A DNA stretch of 64,000 nt from Dryocosmus kuriphilus (taxonomy: Eukaryota > Arthropoda > Insecta > Hymenoptera > Cynipidae). Below, one piece after another: positions 34,701 through 47,300 of this stretch. Numbering within the stretch: position 1 is the stretch's first letter; each line of letters begins with the position of its first letter. Where the stretch lies: assembly GCA_038277395.1 (NCBI GenBank), contig CM076191.1:180776552-180840551 (forward strand). Direction: 5' to 3'. A program made the translations under genes and the position numbers. The notes beneath the pieces were generated by a model. That model was given only the letters and a program-made list of their open reading frames with translations, made no database searches and was not told the origin of the DNA.

Positions 34701-37700
34701 AATTCAACTGTTTGTTTGAAATTTAAACTATTTATGAAGGAAAATATATATTTGTTTGTTAAAAGTTTATTTTTTTGAGGTTGATAATTCAACTATGTTT
34801 GTCTGAAAAAATAATCATTTCTGGGTCAAAAGGCAAGTATTGAAATTTTGGTAAGAATTCATTTTTTTGGTTGAGAATTAATCTTGTTTAATAGAGCTTT
34901 ATTTTTAGTTAAATTTTTTTAAAAAGTTATCTTTGGTGCAAGTTAAACTGTTTTATTGAAAATACGTATTTTTTTTTAGTGAATAGTTCAACTGTTTTTG
35001 TTTGCAAATTAAGTTTTTTTTTGTTCAAAAATCATCTAAGTATAAAAGTTTTGTTTGAAAATTAATCTGGCATGATTGACTGAGTTTTTGACTGAAAATC
35101 AATTTTGTTTTGAAAGTCCATCTTTTTTGCGTGGAAATTCAACTATTTTGTTAAAAACTGTTTGAAAACTTTGTAGAAATTTTCTAGGCGTACAAATATT
35201 TATCTTAAGATTTTTTGTATTTTCCTTTGTTTTCGAGAAAAATGCGAAAATTCGATTTTATTGAGAAAAATTCTCCTGGTCACAAAAACGGCTTAGTCCG
35301 TGCATAAAACTCATTGGATATTTTCCTTATATAAGGACAAATTTAAAAAATAAATTGACAGAAAAAAAGTATTAGTTTTTTGAGAAAATGAACTTTTTAT
35401 ATTTTTAGAAAAATAGCCGTTATTTTGTTTATTTTTAACCTTTTTTAATTTTGCTGGCGAATTTCAAAATAAAACGATAAAGTGATAAACCTCACGAGAA
35501 TCTGAAAAAGAACTTAAATACCTCAATCGGGTCAAAAGTTATACAGGTTAAAAAAAAAAATTGCGTTTTTCTTTTAAACACTTACAAGTTAAAATACTCT
35601 TAGCATCGTAGAACATTTTTTTTTCGCAAATCAGTAAAGTATGTGTTGCTTAATTTCCTCTTATAAACAACATACGAGGGTGGTCTGAAAAGTTTCCGAC
35701 CTCAACATGAAGATAGCAGCACTCGTCAATGAAAGCTAGTGAATGTAGTTGTGCATCTTTTGGCAGTTATCCACCAAAGTTTCAGCCACTTTGGACGCGC
35801 AGTTTTTAGTTGACAGTCGTTTGAGTGAGTCGATGTGAGTGTTTTTGTGAAAATGGAAAAAATTGAGTATCGAGCTGTCATTAAATATTTGTTTTTGAAA
35901 GGCAATACGCCTACGCAAATCAAAGATGCGTTGGACACTGTGTATGGGGATAATGCTCCATCATTTACCACAGTGAAATTTTGGGCAGCTGAATTTAAAC
36001 GTGGACGTAAGAGCTTGGGAGACGATGAACGTTCGGGACGTCCAAAAACGGCAACTACTGACGATAACATCGCTAAAGTTCACCAAATGGTGCTAGACGA
36101 CCGCCGAATTAAGGTAAGAGAGATAGCAGAGGTTATGAAAATGTCCAAAGAACGTGTTTGTCACATATTAAATCAAGATTTAGGCATGAGAAAGCTGTCC
36201 GCGCGTTGGGTGCCGCGTTTGCTCACGTTAGACCAAAAACGTGTTCGAATGAACATTTCCAACGGTCATTTGGTGCAGTTTAGGCGCAATAAATCCGAGT
36301 TTTGGCGCCGATTAATTACTGTAGATGAAACTTGGATACACCATTATACGCCCGAAACAAAAATACAGTCAAAACAGTGGACTGCAAAGGGGGAACCGGC
36401 TCCAAAAAGAGCAAAAACTGTTTTTTCGGCTGGGAAAGTGATGGCGACTGTTGTTTGGGATAGTCATGGAGTTATCTTAATCGATTATCTTCAAAAAGGA
36501 AAAAACATTACAGGTGTATACTACGCATCATTACTTGACAAGCTGAAGGCAGAAATTGCAAAAAAAACGGCCACATTTGCAGAAAAAGAAAATCCTGTTT
36601 CACCAAGACAACGCGCCGTCTCACACCTCAGCCGTCGCCATGGCGAAAATCCATGAATTACACTTTGAACTGCTTGACCATCCGCCTTACTCACCAGATT
36701 TTTAGCCCCAAGCGACTTCTTTTTGTTTCCTCATCTAAAAAATGCCCTCGGAGGACAGAAGTTTTCGTCAAATGAGGAGGCAATCACCTTCGTGAACAAT
36801 TATTTTGCAGAGAAAAAAGCTGAGTACTATTTGGACGGGTTAGAGAGATGGAAGCATCGCTGGGAGAAGTGTATAGAGTTACAAGAGGACTATGTAGAAA
36901 GATTAAAAAAAAAATTAAGAAAAAATGTCTTGTATCATTGTTAGGTCGGAAACTTTTCAGACCACCCTCGTATTTCGTCTCCAACAAATTCTGCGACATG
37001 AAGTGTGAGACCTGCCTGAATTGAAATGTGTGCGGTCAATAAACTATTTTTGGTTTCATCCATGACAAGCTTTGAAAATCTAAATAAAGCCTGCTATATT
37101 ATATTAATACTTGTTTCCGACACGTATTTACAGGAGGAACAACAATGACCATCAGGTATTTCAATAAATGGGGAATAATGAAATTCAAAACGCCTGAAAA
37201 AATGAAGGTGAGTATTAGATTGTTTATGATGTTTAACTTGAATAGTTTTCAAATGATACTGACTTTAAAATCACTGAATCTAAATTCTTCGTATAGAAAC
37301 GGGAAATTTTTTTACGAAGAAAGCCTTGACTGGCTTCTGAATTTATTTGTCGAGATTGTTACTTCTTACAGAGTGTCTACTCGACCATGAAACCGGGAAA
37401 TGACAGGGAATTTTGTTCACCGGAAAATAAGCGGGAATTTAATTCAGTGACCGGGATCTTTTTCTCTATTGTACTCTACCACCATTTATTATGTTGTCAC
37501 TGCTATTTATAGCATTTAATATTTATTAATTTTGGATTGCTAATTTTATGAATTCTGAATTAAAAATTTGTTTTATTAAATAAGTTGAAAGCTACCTAAA
37601 TTCTAAATAAAATAAGCCCAGGATGAGTCTTTTTTAAAGAAGATTTTGCAAAAATAGTTCAAATTTTCATTTTTTTTTTTTTGTCAATTTTTGTTGTCTT

Positions 37701-38473
37701 AAATATTAAATAAAATCCGAAATAATAATTATTTTTTAAAGATTTCAAGAGATTAAAAAAATTTCACAAAAAAATTCAAAAGATAGTTTCGTAAATCTAA
37801 GAATAAACCGTTTTATGTATTTATAATAATTATATTTCTATAAAAATACATGTTTAAATAGACAATTTTTGATACGTGAACAGATTTGCCATTTTGGAAA
37901 TATTTTAAAATTATAAAAATGCCCAAAGATTTGAAGGGATTTTTCAAGATTTCATAAAAATGACTATAAATTCTATAAAGATCGTTCTTTAGGACAAAAA
38001 TGTAACAAATAAGTAACTTCTAGTAACCTCGAGTAAAAATGTAACTTTTAAGTAACCACAGATAAAAAATTAGCGAAAATTACTAAAAAGTAATATGTTC
38101 CGAGCCCTGACTATTGGACTTTTATCAGTTTGTAAATAATAAAATGACTAATTCACCTTGAGAAAACCTGGATTTAAAAATAATCCGTCGGATAGACACC
38201 ATGTTCTATCTTATTGTTAAACGCCCTGACTTTTTATTCTCTTTATACGCTTACAGCCTGCTTGTGAAGTTTTACGTACGTTTCCAGTAGTTGCAGATTT
38301 TTCGAATAAAGTTTAGTGCTCTCATGGTACCTTTGTCAAAAATACTAAATTTTCATATATTTATCGAATTTCTATAGGATATGCTGTCAAGTAAATCTAT
38401 GGCACAACACAAGGCAAGATTCGGGAAAACAGATGTCAAAACAAAAACGGCCACTGATCCTCCAAAAACGTAG
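31740..38473 (+). CDS. FAM210A: FAM210A-like mitochondrial DUF1279 protein (five exons)
   Basis: Exons: 31740-31884, 33482-33770, 33840-33985, 37134-37207 and 38378-38473. Phases agree and sum to 750 bases (249 aa plus stop). The first about 65 residues are rich in Arg/Ser/Thr and poor in acids, which suits a mitochondrial presequence; Met10 is an alternative start. The DUF1279 domain follows: DYWHILIPVHVATSIVW (membrane segment), FYIAVKNGVDI, AYALFKICTPLRYTVTIGG and TMTIRYFNKWG. A short basic C-tail ends DPPKT. This pattern matches FAM210A proteins, inner-membrane proteins linked to mitochondrial translation in vertebrates. Intron 2 is only 69 bases and keeps the frame open. Intron 3 carries a decayed mariner. 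Confidence 0.9.
32371..32828. mobile_element. MITE-like fold-back element in FAM210A intron 1
   Basis: taaggctgctggccgaggtgtc-like sequence at the left end is mirrored by gacacctcggccaacagcc at the right. Arms of about 210 bases (with ttttagcacagatattttta near the centre) are nearly identical. The left arm has an extra block of about 25 bases (ggaaggggctcacgg). The loop is about 45 bases. There is no coding capacity. Confidence 0.85.
34140..34265. repeat. GTAAC-family terminus, FAM210A intron 3
   Basis: It reads gggctcggaatgggttac, tagtaatttggttat, gttactagaagttat and matches the termini near 38109, 54919, 57439 and 63130. Confidence 0.6.
34510..35150. repeat. TTTTCAACC-type array, reverse orientation
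   Basis: Degenerate ggttgaaaattcaac / tttgttaaaaa units. It is the same array class as 55200-55930 and 61460-62830, read on the other strand. Confidence 0.55.
35675..36970 (+). mobile_element. Mariner (Tc1/mariner) transposon
   Basis: A 1296-bp element with perfect 28-bp terminal inverted repeats at 35675-35702 and 36943-36970 (starting cgagggtggtctgaaaag). It is flanked on both sides by the TA target duplication expected of mariners. It carries one decayed transposase gene in plus orientation. Confidence 0.95.
35853..36944 (+). pseudogene. Decayed mariner transposase
   Basis: The ATG at 35853 starts MEKIEYRAVIKYLF. A helix-turn-helix region (TVKFWAAEFKRG, DERSGRP, VCHILNQDLGMRKL) precedes the catalytic half. 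The first catalytic Asp is in VDETWIHH. An extra base in the A-run at about 36560-36567 shifts the frame just before the segment with the second Asp (QDNAPSH in another frame). A second frame change near 36701-36706 (gatttttagcc) precedes the third Asp (APSDFF). The C-terminal part is open to 36944. The protein cannot be made intact from this copy. Confidence 0.92.
37380..38115. repeat. GTAAC and A/T-tract repeat patches in FAM210A intron 4
   Basis: 37380-37450 has ggaaatgacagggaatttt-type sequence seen also near 34320 and 62940. 37740-37960 has gatttcaaga units. 37990-38109 ends in a GTAAC terminus gttccgagccctg. Confidence 0.5.
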
Positions 38474-39670
38474 CATTGGATTTTCAGTTCCAACTTCTGG
38501 AACTCGATGTGAATGAGTTGTATTCGTTGAAAATAATTATTTGCGCAAATGTGTGTTTTTACATGGTGGACACAAAACTCGCCCCTTTTGTGAAACTAAA
38601 TTACAAAAGGTGGATTGTAGAAAATGTAAAGCTTTTTTTTATATAGATATTTTGTCTTTATTAACCAGTGGTAATCACCTTACGCACCATACATGTGTTT
38701 TAAAATAAAATTGTACTTTTCATCTACAATACCTTTCCTGTATATAGGATCAAATAGCATTATCAACTATATATCTGTAAATTTTTAAAAAAGGAGACAA
38801 CAGTTTGGTTTTTGGCAGCTTAATTTGTGCGTCCATTATGATTATATTTATATAATATATACCAGTAAAAGCATTTCCCCCAAGACTCGGCATACACTTT
38901 TCAAATGCTAAAGTACATTCAATAAATTTATACTTGCACACCTCAATTTGTCGCCTGATCTTCGCATATGTAAATATGGTAGACGTAACCCGTATATTAT
39001 ATACTCCTAAAGTTACGAATGTTTATAGCCACAGATAGTCTCAAGTGGAAAAAAGGAGATATTTACCTGTTCAATAAATAATGTTAATAAACAATATGGT
39101 GTAACATAGCTCATTCTCTTTTATCTGTACGAGCGTTTCGACTAAAATACGTTTAGCATACGTCGAAAACTACTGAAGTCGTAAAGAGTTTTTAAGCTAA
39201 TAGCAATAATTAACAAAGCAATTTGTATTTACACAAGATACGTGCTATTATGTATTATGCTATATCACAGTTGCCTGCGCAACTCACAAATCCTAATGAC
39301 ACGATTCTTTGTACATAAACTGTACTTTTTTTGCGCTGTAAAGGTCTAAATATCACAAAACGAATCTCCAATAATGTAATAGTCAATTAATAAATAAAAG
39401 TAATGCACCATTTAGAGATTCGCTTTGAATATAAAACAAAGCTCAACAGAACAATAACATGATGTTTCGTTCCAATTTTCCTAAATTTTAACAATCATGT
39501 AACATTTTTGATTATGATACTTAAAAGAGTTTCAATGTTTAATGTAGAGATGTATTGCTAGATATGATTACATAGTCTACAGTATTTCAACAACAGAGTT
39601 TGCATACGTCCATTTCTTCACGCATCATCGCAAGAAAATTTATATCTAGTTTTTTCTATAAAATGTATCG
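38474..39670. other. FAM210A 3' region and convergent intergenic DNA
   Basis: After the FAM210A stop, an AATAAA-like signal occurs near 38702-38710 (aaaataaaattg). Opposite-strand jub 3' UTR may reach into this stretch. No other gene was recognised. Confidence 0.35.
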
Positions 39671-40207
39671 ATACCTCCACGTTAAAAGAACCACTCTTGA
39701 GGTGCACGTCTAAAATGTCAACTTTGGCGTCAGTCTTCTAATAGAACCACTATGTATTTTGAGTTTCTCGTTTAATTAGTACATTATTTTGAATTCTTAT
39801 TGAATCCCTTTGAATTCTTTCAAATTGCTTGGAATGCTTTTAAACTCTGTCAAAATCGAATTACTTGCAATTAATTGAATATCTTGAAATTCTCAAATTC
39901 CATGGAATTTATAAAATTTCTTTCAATTCCTCGAGTTCGTTACACTTAAGGAATTTTAAAGAATTCAAAAGTATGCAAAAGAATTTGAAACAGTTTAAAA
40001 GCATTTAAAGAAATTTTAAAAAAAATTAAAAGAAAAGGATTCAATATGAATTCAAAGGACTTTAATATAAATTCTAAACAATTCTAAATATTGTACTAAT
40101 TATACGAGGGGCAAACTCAAAATACATAGTGGTTCTTTTACACGACTAATGCCAAAGTGGTCGTTTTAGACGTTCACCTCAAGAGTGGTTTTTTAACATA
40201 GAGGTAT
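39671..40207. mobile_element. MITE-like inverted repeat downstream of jub
   Basis: Left arm atacctccac ... gaaccactcttgaggtgcac ... aaccactatgtattttgag. Right arm ctcaaaatacatagtggttc ... cacctcaagagtggttttt ... gaggtat. The arms are about 140 bases and the interior is A/T-tract repeat. It lies within the probable jub 3' UTR or just beyond it. Confidence 0.75.
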
Positions 40208-41156
40208 CAATATTGAAACAATAGAATCGTATGGAACTTGTATGCAACAATAATTTCTCACATTTCCGTTCTTTTAAAATTTTTACCTACATGATTTCTA
40301 AAAATGTATATTTGTATCAAAACGCAAAACGATTCTTATAAAGAGTTAAAAAACTTTCGTAATCGCTTTAAAAATGTTTACAAAGAAACAATATTTTTCT
40401 ATACTTTTTCGTTGAAAGTTGCAGTTATTAACAAAAATCAAATTCTGCGGATAAATTCATAAAAGCAACACCAAAAATAAATGAAAACGAACGCTTGTCA
40501 GTTCTGATACATTTTTTAAAGAGTGTATAATTTTATTTGCACAGTAGCCTGGTAAGAAGCTTCGAATCAAACTGAATTAAAATGAGTAAAAATATCTTCG
40601 AACTTGAAGCGTTTTGAATACCTAGGCAAACCCGTTTTTGAAATATGTGTTTCAATTCCTTTTATCAGTGATTACATTCTAATTCTCTTGAGAATGATAG
40701 AAATTGAAATCAAGCTAATACTGTTTACTGTCACAAGGCGATCTCTGTAGTCAATTTAATTCTCTTCGTTAACTGTAATTTTCAAACTTTTAATCTAGAA
40801 CAATTCCGTTTACCTAAAAGTGTATTCAATGCAATGTCGAACAATTCTACAAAAGATGAAAAACGGGACTGTTTAGGTATTCAAAACATTTCCAATTCGA
40901 TATTTGTACGTATTTTAATTCAGTTTAATTCGAAACTTCTTACTGGGAGGAACGTTTTCAATCTATTTAAGTAGCAAGTGTAAACCGATTGCTAGGCCAC
41001 GTGTTGAAACTCTTGAGCAAATCAGTGATTAAACCAATACGGAATATTCGGTTGATTTTCACCAACCCGTAATATTCGCAAAACCTCCAAAAAAAGTCTC
41101 GTCATTTTTGGACGGTTGTCCCTTGCGCAGTTTCAAATAAGCTCATAGTGAGATAT
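40208..41156 (-). other. Probable jub 3' untranslated region
   Basis: About 950 bases after the jub stop codon on the minus strand, without open frames. The cleavage site is not identified. Confidence 0.4.
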
Positions 41157-41378
41157 TTAACCCATAAATTGATAACTAGCTGATACAGGCTGAGGAGCTC
41201 TGGGTTGGGTGTGAGAAATGCGCTGAATGTGGCAGGCTCTGCACATTAATCTACCATCCAAAGGGTAACATCTTTTGTCAGGTTCGTCTGTCAACTGCAT
41301 CCCGCAGTCTTCACATACGTAGCAATCCACGTGAAAGTCTTTGTCCATCGATACAACTCGAACTGTTTCTTCCGTTCC
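41157..41378 (-). CDS. jub: jub last exon: most of LIM domain 3 and stop
   Basis: The acceptor ttttttag opens GTEETVRVVSMDKDFHVDC. The zinc ligands HVDC, CEDC and CRACH complete LIM3. TAA is at 41157-41159 after a 22-residue tail. Confidence 0.93.
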   Translation of the reverse strand, partial: GTEETVRVVSMDKDFHVDCYVCEDCGMQLTDEPDKRCYPLDGRLMCRACHIQRISHTQPRAPQPVSASYQFMG

Positions 41379-44300
41379 CTAAAAAAATAGATATTTTTAC
41401 AAGATACTATTTCATTTTTTTAAAAAAGGAAAAGGGCAAAATATTTACTTCGACAGGTGTAATTCCTTTGCCGCAAGAAGCGCATTTTGGTGCAAACATC
41501 CTGTGATAATCATTGACACAGTATATTTTGTTGTCCACATCCACCGTAAACGGCACGCCGTCAAGACATTCATTGCAAACACAGCATCTAAAGCACCCGG
41601 GATGATATGATTTTCCCATAGCTTGTAATATCTGAAAAACAAGTTTAAATCAGATAAAAGTTCTCGTGAATTAAAATTACAGGTATCATAGCGGTTCAGT
41701 AGTTCAATTTTAGCTAAGAAAGACAAAAGTGGATTTAATTTATTATTAAAAATATTCTATATCATATGAGTATTTTGTAAACTAACAGTAGCGCAGTTTC
41801 TTTAGCAAGTTTTCTAGTGATTTTTATGTTCAAAAAATATTATTTAGCTAACTGAAAAATCTGCTGAACTCTTCAGCACTTTCTACTGATAAAAATTACA
41901 TTTAAAAAAATTCCATATTTTCAGAAAAAAAAAGTAACCAAAATTAACTCAAGTTTGTAAAAAAGTAACCACCAACACGAAAACACAATTTTTTCAAATA
42001 GTGCAATTTCACAAAGTTTATAAAGTACTAAATAGAATTTTTAATTACTTAGACGAACTTTCTTCCAGAGATTTCAAAGATTTCAAAAATTTTCAACAGA
42101 GGTATTTCTATAAATTTCAAGAAGATGACTATAAACTGCTATAAAAATATAGACACATAGAACTTTTGATACGGGAGTAGATTTATCATTTTGGAAATAT
42201 TTGAAAATTATACAAATGCCCAAATATTTCAAGACATTTTATAAGATGGTGTGATAAGTTGGTTTATAAGTTGGTGTGATTTATCTTTCGGGGTTAGTTT
42301 CTCGATTGAACCGCTAATCATTTCTTCGCTGACGATATCCTTTAAATTCTCAAAACTATATAGTAAATAAATCGTTTAGAAAATACTTGAAATTGGTATG
42401 ATCAAGAAGAATCTCTTTGAAAGCGTATAGTTTTCTAATGTCTGGAAATCCTCTTTATAATTCTTGAACAATGAACCGAAACTTTGTGAAAAAAGGGGTT
42501 AATTGGGTCAAAATTCTCGATTTGAGGTATTTCAGGGACTTTTTGAAATTAAAGGGGACGGACTGTGATCCCTGGAATTAAAGAACAAAACCATTTCAGT
42601 ATTTTACTGTTAATAATTTTGATCTACATGGTCTTTTTTAAAGATCACGTAGAACAAAATCATTAACATTAAAATAATATATTATACTGGTCAAGAAAAA
42701 AATAACATCGAAACAGTGGAAAACCATTGTAGTTTCACAAGTATTTACCATTTCCATAATAAGATGACCACAAATCGCACACTTTTCTGCCGTTTGTTGA
42801 AATCCAGAATACTGAAAATTGAAACGAAAAAAAATTAAAAACTGCTCTTAATAGTTCATTCATGCACCATATCTATAAAGTATAGTTTTTTTAGACTTAC
42901 AAGGTAATCCTCTTCGCAATAAACTTTTCCGTGAACGTTGTAGAAAGCTTTTCCACGTAAGGCTCTCCCACAGGAACAGCAAATAAAGCAGTTGGTATGA
43001 TAAAGGTTCCCCATTGCTTGACACGCTTGTCCTGCTCCAGTGACCTTATCAGAACATGTATGACAAATACCTGAAAAAAACAAGTTTTAAATTATAATAA
43101 ATTGCAGTTAAACGTTTTACTAGTTTTTATTTATTTAATTAAATTAAAATTGCAACAAGTTGTTTCCGAAGCTATCCACTCGTTTTAATTTCTTTTCAAA
43201 TCTTTCAGAGATCTTCATCCAACTCTTTCCAAATATTTCTGATAAAAGATCAATATAACATTTTCAGAAAAAAATCTGTTAATTTCATTTGCAATTGGTC
43301 AAAATTTTTGATAGAAGCAGAAAACTTTGGATGCAGATTTCGGAAAGAATCTGAAAGGAAATTTTACACAAACCTATCCGAAATTTTTGCCCGGATACCA
43401 AAGAAACCACTTAAAAACCAAACGATTCATGAATGTTTATTATTCGACCCCATATTTCATAAATTTCATTTCCCAATAAAATCAGAGTGAAAAGCTTGTC
43501 GTTTTTCAATTTTACAGTGGCCGTAAAACTTCATGTCCGAAATTCCCTGCATTTTTCCTGATTTTTCCCTGACCAAATATATTTAAAGACCAAAATTAGA
43601 ATATTTAAAAATTTTTAATAGTAGTTTACAATTTAAAAATGTGTTATTCTCGACGGTTACCTATAGTTCCGCTTATGGAAATTACTTTACTTCTGCAAGT
43701 TTTTTTTTTCAAAATCTTAGACTTTTCCTAATCAACAAAATTCCCCGAGTTTTCCATGATCTAAAGGTTTTCCTTGACCTGCCGCCATCCTCATTGAACC
43801 ATTCACATAGTTGACAAATTTAAAAGAAATGAAGCCTTTACTGACTACCAATAACTACTCGAGCTAACTGTACAAAAACTCTTGAAAATGTCTAACGAAA
43901 TAATTAATTTCATTCCAAAATAGTTCCCCCACAAATTGTTCCTTTTGGTACCAAAAATGACCGGTTTTTTTTTTTCTACTAAAATAATTTACTTCACCAC
44001 GAGTAAAATGTATTCCTTTGAGTGAAATACGTCGTCCAGATTTTTTACAGAATTAAAATATTATATTTATGCACCCCAAGGGGACATTTAAAAAAGAAAA
44101 TGGACTTTCAGCCAAACAGTTGAATAGTCAAATAAAAAACATGATTTTTTCAATTAGAAAGATGCATTTTTAACAAAATCATATAATTTCAAAAAAAAAA
44201 AAAAAAAAATACTTAAATTTTCAACTAAAAAACATGAATTCTCGATCAAAAATGGAACAGCTGAATTTTGAACACAAAAATCTGCCCGCTTCGCGGGCAC

Positions 44301-47300
44301 ATTCTCATCGCGCGCCGCGCTTTGCGCGAAGCGTGAGCGCGCCTAGGGCGCGCGTTTGTTGGCACTCGCGCTTCGCGCTCGATACGTTATTTACGGCACT
44401 CGCGCTTCGCGCTCGATAAATTATTCACCTCGCGCTACGCGCTCGGTGTTTATGAATCCTATAAACCTTTACATTAAAAATTCCAAAAGGAACTATTTTA
44501 CTTAGGCTCTATCGCCCTTAAGGAATATATTCTCATCATGACACTCGCGCTTCGCGCTCGATAATTACATTTTTTTAAAACACATTGTAGATTGGTAAAG
44601 TTTTTTTGTGATTTTCCAAATTTTCACAATACAGGATTTCGATTCTTAAAAGTAAAACGATGAGACTTATAAATAAATTGTCTATCTTTCCAAGGTGAAC
44701 AATTTTGCTTATTAATATTTTCTCATATCTTGCAAAGTTTTGCTGAAAAGTGGTTTTCTTTATACTTCATAACATATTTCACGAATAACTCAAAACCTAC
44801 GCGTCTGCTCAAAAAAATGATAGAGAGCAAATTTGTAGATCTTCTTGAGGCGAACAACTTTATTTATTATTATTTTTCCGCATCTTGCATAGTTTGGCGG
44901 GAAATTGGAAATTTTTGCTTTTTAATAACGTTTTATCGATTAAAACAAAAACCGCGCATTTTATCAAAAAATGGTTGAAACAAAATTTGTAGATATTTTT
45001 GAATTGAACAACTTTGTTCTTTACCAATTTTTTGTATCTTGAATATTTTGGCGGGAAACCAGAGTTTTTTAATTTTAATAGCGTTTTCTTGATTAAAACA
45101 AAAACTGTTCATTTTATCAAAAAACGGTTAAGACAAAATTTGTAGATATTTTTGAGATGAACAATTTTACTTTCTTACATTTTTTTTGTATCTCTCATAG
45201 TTTAGCCGGAAAATGGATTTTTTGATTTTGTGAAAACAGTTTTTGATGGATAAAACCATAACCGTTGGTCAAAAATCGCTGGTTAACGAACTCGTCCTTT
45301 CTTTTTACCCCTTAAAGAAGTGTACCAAAGCGCATTCCAATCCGATTAGTCCTTCGAAAGTTATCGCGGTCACAGACGACGACGACAACGACGACAACGA
45401 CGACGACAGACAGACAGACACGGTCGTAAAAATCGTTTTTTCTGACTCAGGGGGTCTCAAAACGTGGAGATTTCATGAAATCCGCGAAAGTCAAATTTTA
45501 CATAAATCTAATACCTTCTCTGATGAGAATGTAAAAATGTATCTTTTAAGTAACGACACATGAAAAAAGTAACCAAATCACTAAAAAGTAACCCGTTCGG
45601 AGTCCTGCGTATAGAGTAGCAATGAAAAAAAATCAGCATTTTTTCACAAAAGTAAAATATTTCAATAGCAAAGCAGATTTAACTAAAATTAGAATAAATA
45701 AAATAATAATAATATATATATATATATATATAAAATAATATTATAATAAAATAATAAATAATAATAAATAAAGTAAGAAGCTTGCTTATAAAATTAATTA
45801 AAAAGATATAATAAAAATGGTTTATTCACCAAATTTTATTCAGTGCCATTCGCAAGAAATAGTAACCATATTTTTAGAAAAAAAGTAACCAAAAGTAACT
45901 AAAATTTGTCAAAAAGTAACCAACACGAAACTACAGTTTTTAAACATAGTTCAATATTAAATAGAATTTTTATAATTACTTAGACAACTTTCTTCCAGAG
46001 ACTTCAAAGATTTCACTCTTTCAAAAGAAACAGTTTGGTAATGCTAAGAATAAATAATTTTATTTTATAAGATTTCAAATATTTCCAGGGATTTTGAAAT
46101 ATTTCAAGGGATTTCAAAAGATGTCGAAGTTTTTGAAGAATTTTGATAGATTTTAAAAGACTTTAAAAGATTTCACAAAAAATTCGACAAAGTTAGTTTA
46201 ATAAATCTAAGAATAAATTGTTTTATGTATATTTTAATAATTATGTTTGAAGCTATAAAAATATATTTTAAAACACACTTAGAATTTTAGCCATGAATAG
46301 ATTCACCGCTCTTGGAAATATTTTAAAATCAGTAAAATGCTGATAAGTTTCAAAGATTTCAAGGGATTTATATTTCCAGAGATTTTATAAAAGTTCAAAA
46401 GATTTCAAGTGACTTTTAATGACTTAAAGAGCTTTCATGAAAATTAATATATTTTCATATAAGAATAGATGTTTAAATAGACACTTAGAACTTTTAACAC
46501 GTGAATAGATTTATCATTTTGGAAATATTTTAAAAATGTAAAAATGTCCAAAGATTTCAGGAAATTTTGAAAGATTTCAAGGAATTTTTAAAGATTTGAA
46601 GAGATTTCACAAAAATGGCTATTAATTGCTATAAAGATAATTCTTTAGGACAACAAAAGTAACAGATAAGTAACCCGTAAGACAAAATAAGTAACTTGTA
46701 GTAACTTCGAATAAAAAATGTAACTTTGACGTAACTAATTCTAATTGTAAGCTTAAGTTTAAAATTTTTCTGAATAACTAAAACGCTCTAGGAATTTAGA
46801 GAAATGACCTGAAAGTGTGAAGTTCCTGAATAAACCAGGAATTTACAGAAAAGGTAACACCTGAATGGAAGATTTTCTTAGACTCCGGCATTTACCTAAT
46901 TCCCTAGGTTTTAGGCCAAATCCCTAATTCTTCTAAATCCCTACGACATTTATATGACAGTCACACTGACATGTATAAATTCAATTACAAAACGAAAGAA
47001 GCACTTTGTCAGTCACTTTGAATACAGCTTGGAACGAAATTCGCGCACAATGACTTAAGTGCACCGGTGTTTAAAAATACCCGTCGCTATCGATGAGTTC
47101 AGCCAGACTCGCGGTTTCTCCATCTCTGTAAATTAAGGTAAAAAATCAAAACTCACAGCTTTCAATAGGAACAACTGAAACGACAATCCCCGACATTTTC
47201 GCCGGGCGGATAAAAATTGCAACAAGACTGCAAGCTATAGCTAAACTTTTTGGCTTCACTAGAGCAGTAGAGCTCGTACTAGTTTTCGCCAGCGAGACAG

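Larger units (their letters stand above)
34001..37040. mobile_element. Older inverted-repeat element hosting the mariner, FAM210A intron 3
   Basis: The left end gaccgaacccatttcaaatc with aggcaggtctt is mirrored by gacctgcctgaattgaaatg at about 37006-37025. The similarity runs on to the cgcagaatctttt / attctgcgaca words, giving arms of about 60 bases or more. Inside are a GTAAC-family patch (34140-34260), a TTGGTTGAAAATTCAAC array (34510-35150) and a stretch shared with 18000-18480. The mariner at 35675-36970 splits the right arm. It may be a composite and not one element. Confidence 0.5.

Noticed and set aside
35726..36070. Minus-strand frames opposite the mariner transposase
   Set aside because: Shadows of the transposase gene, with no independent support.
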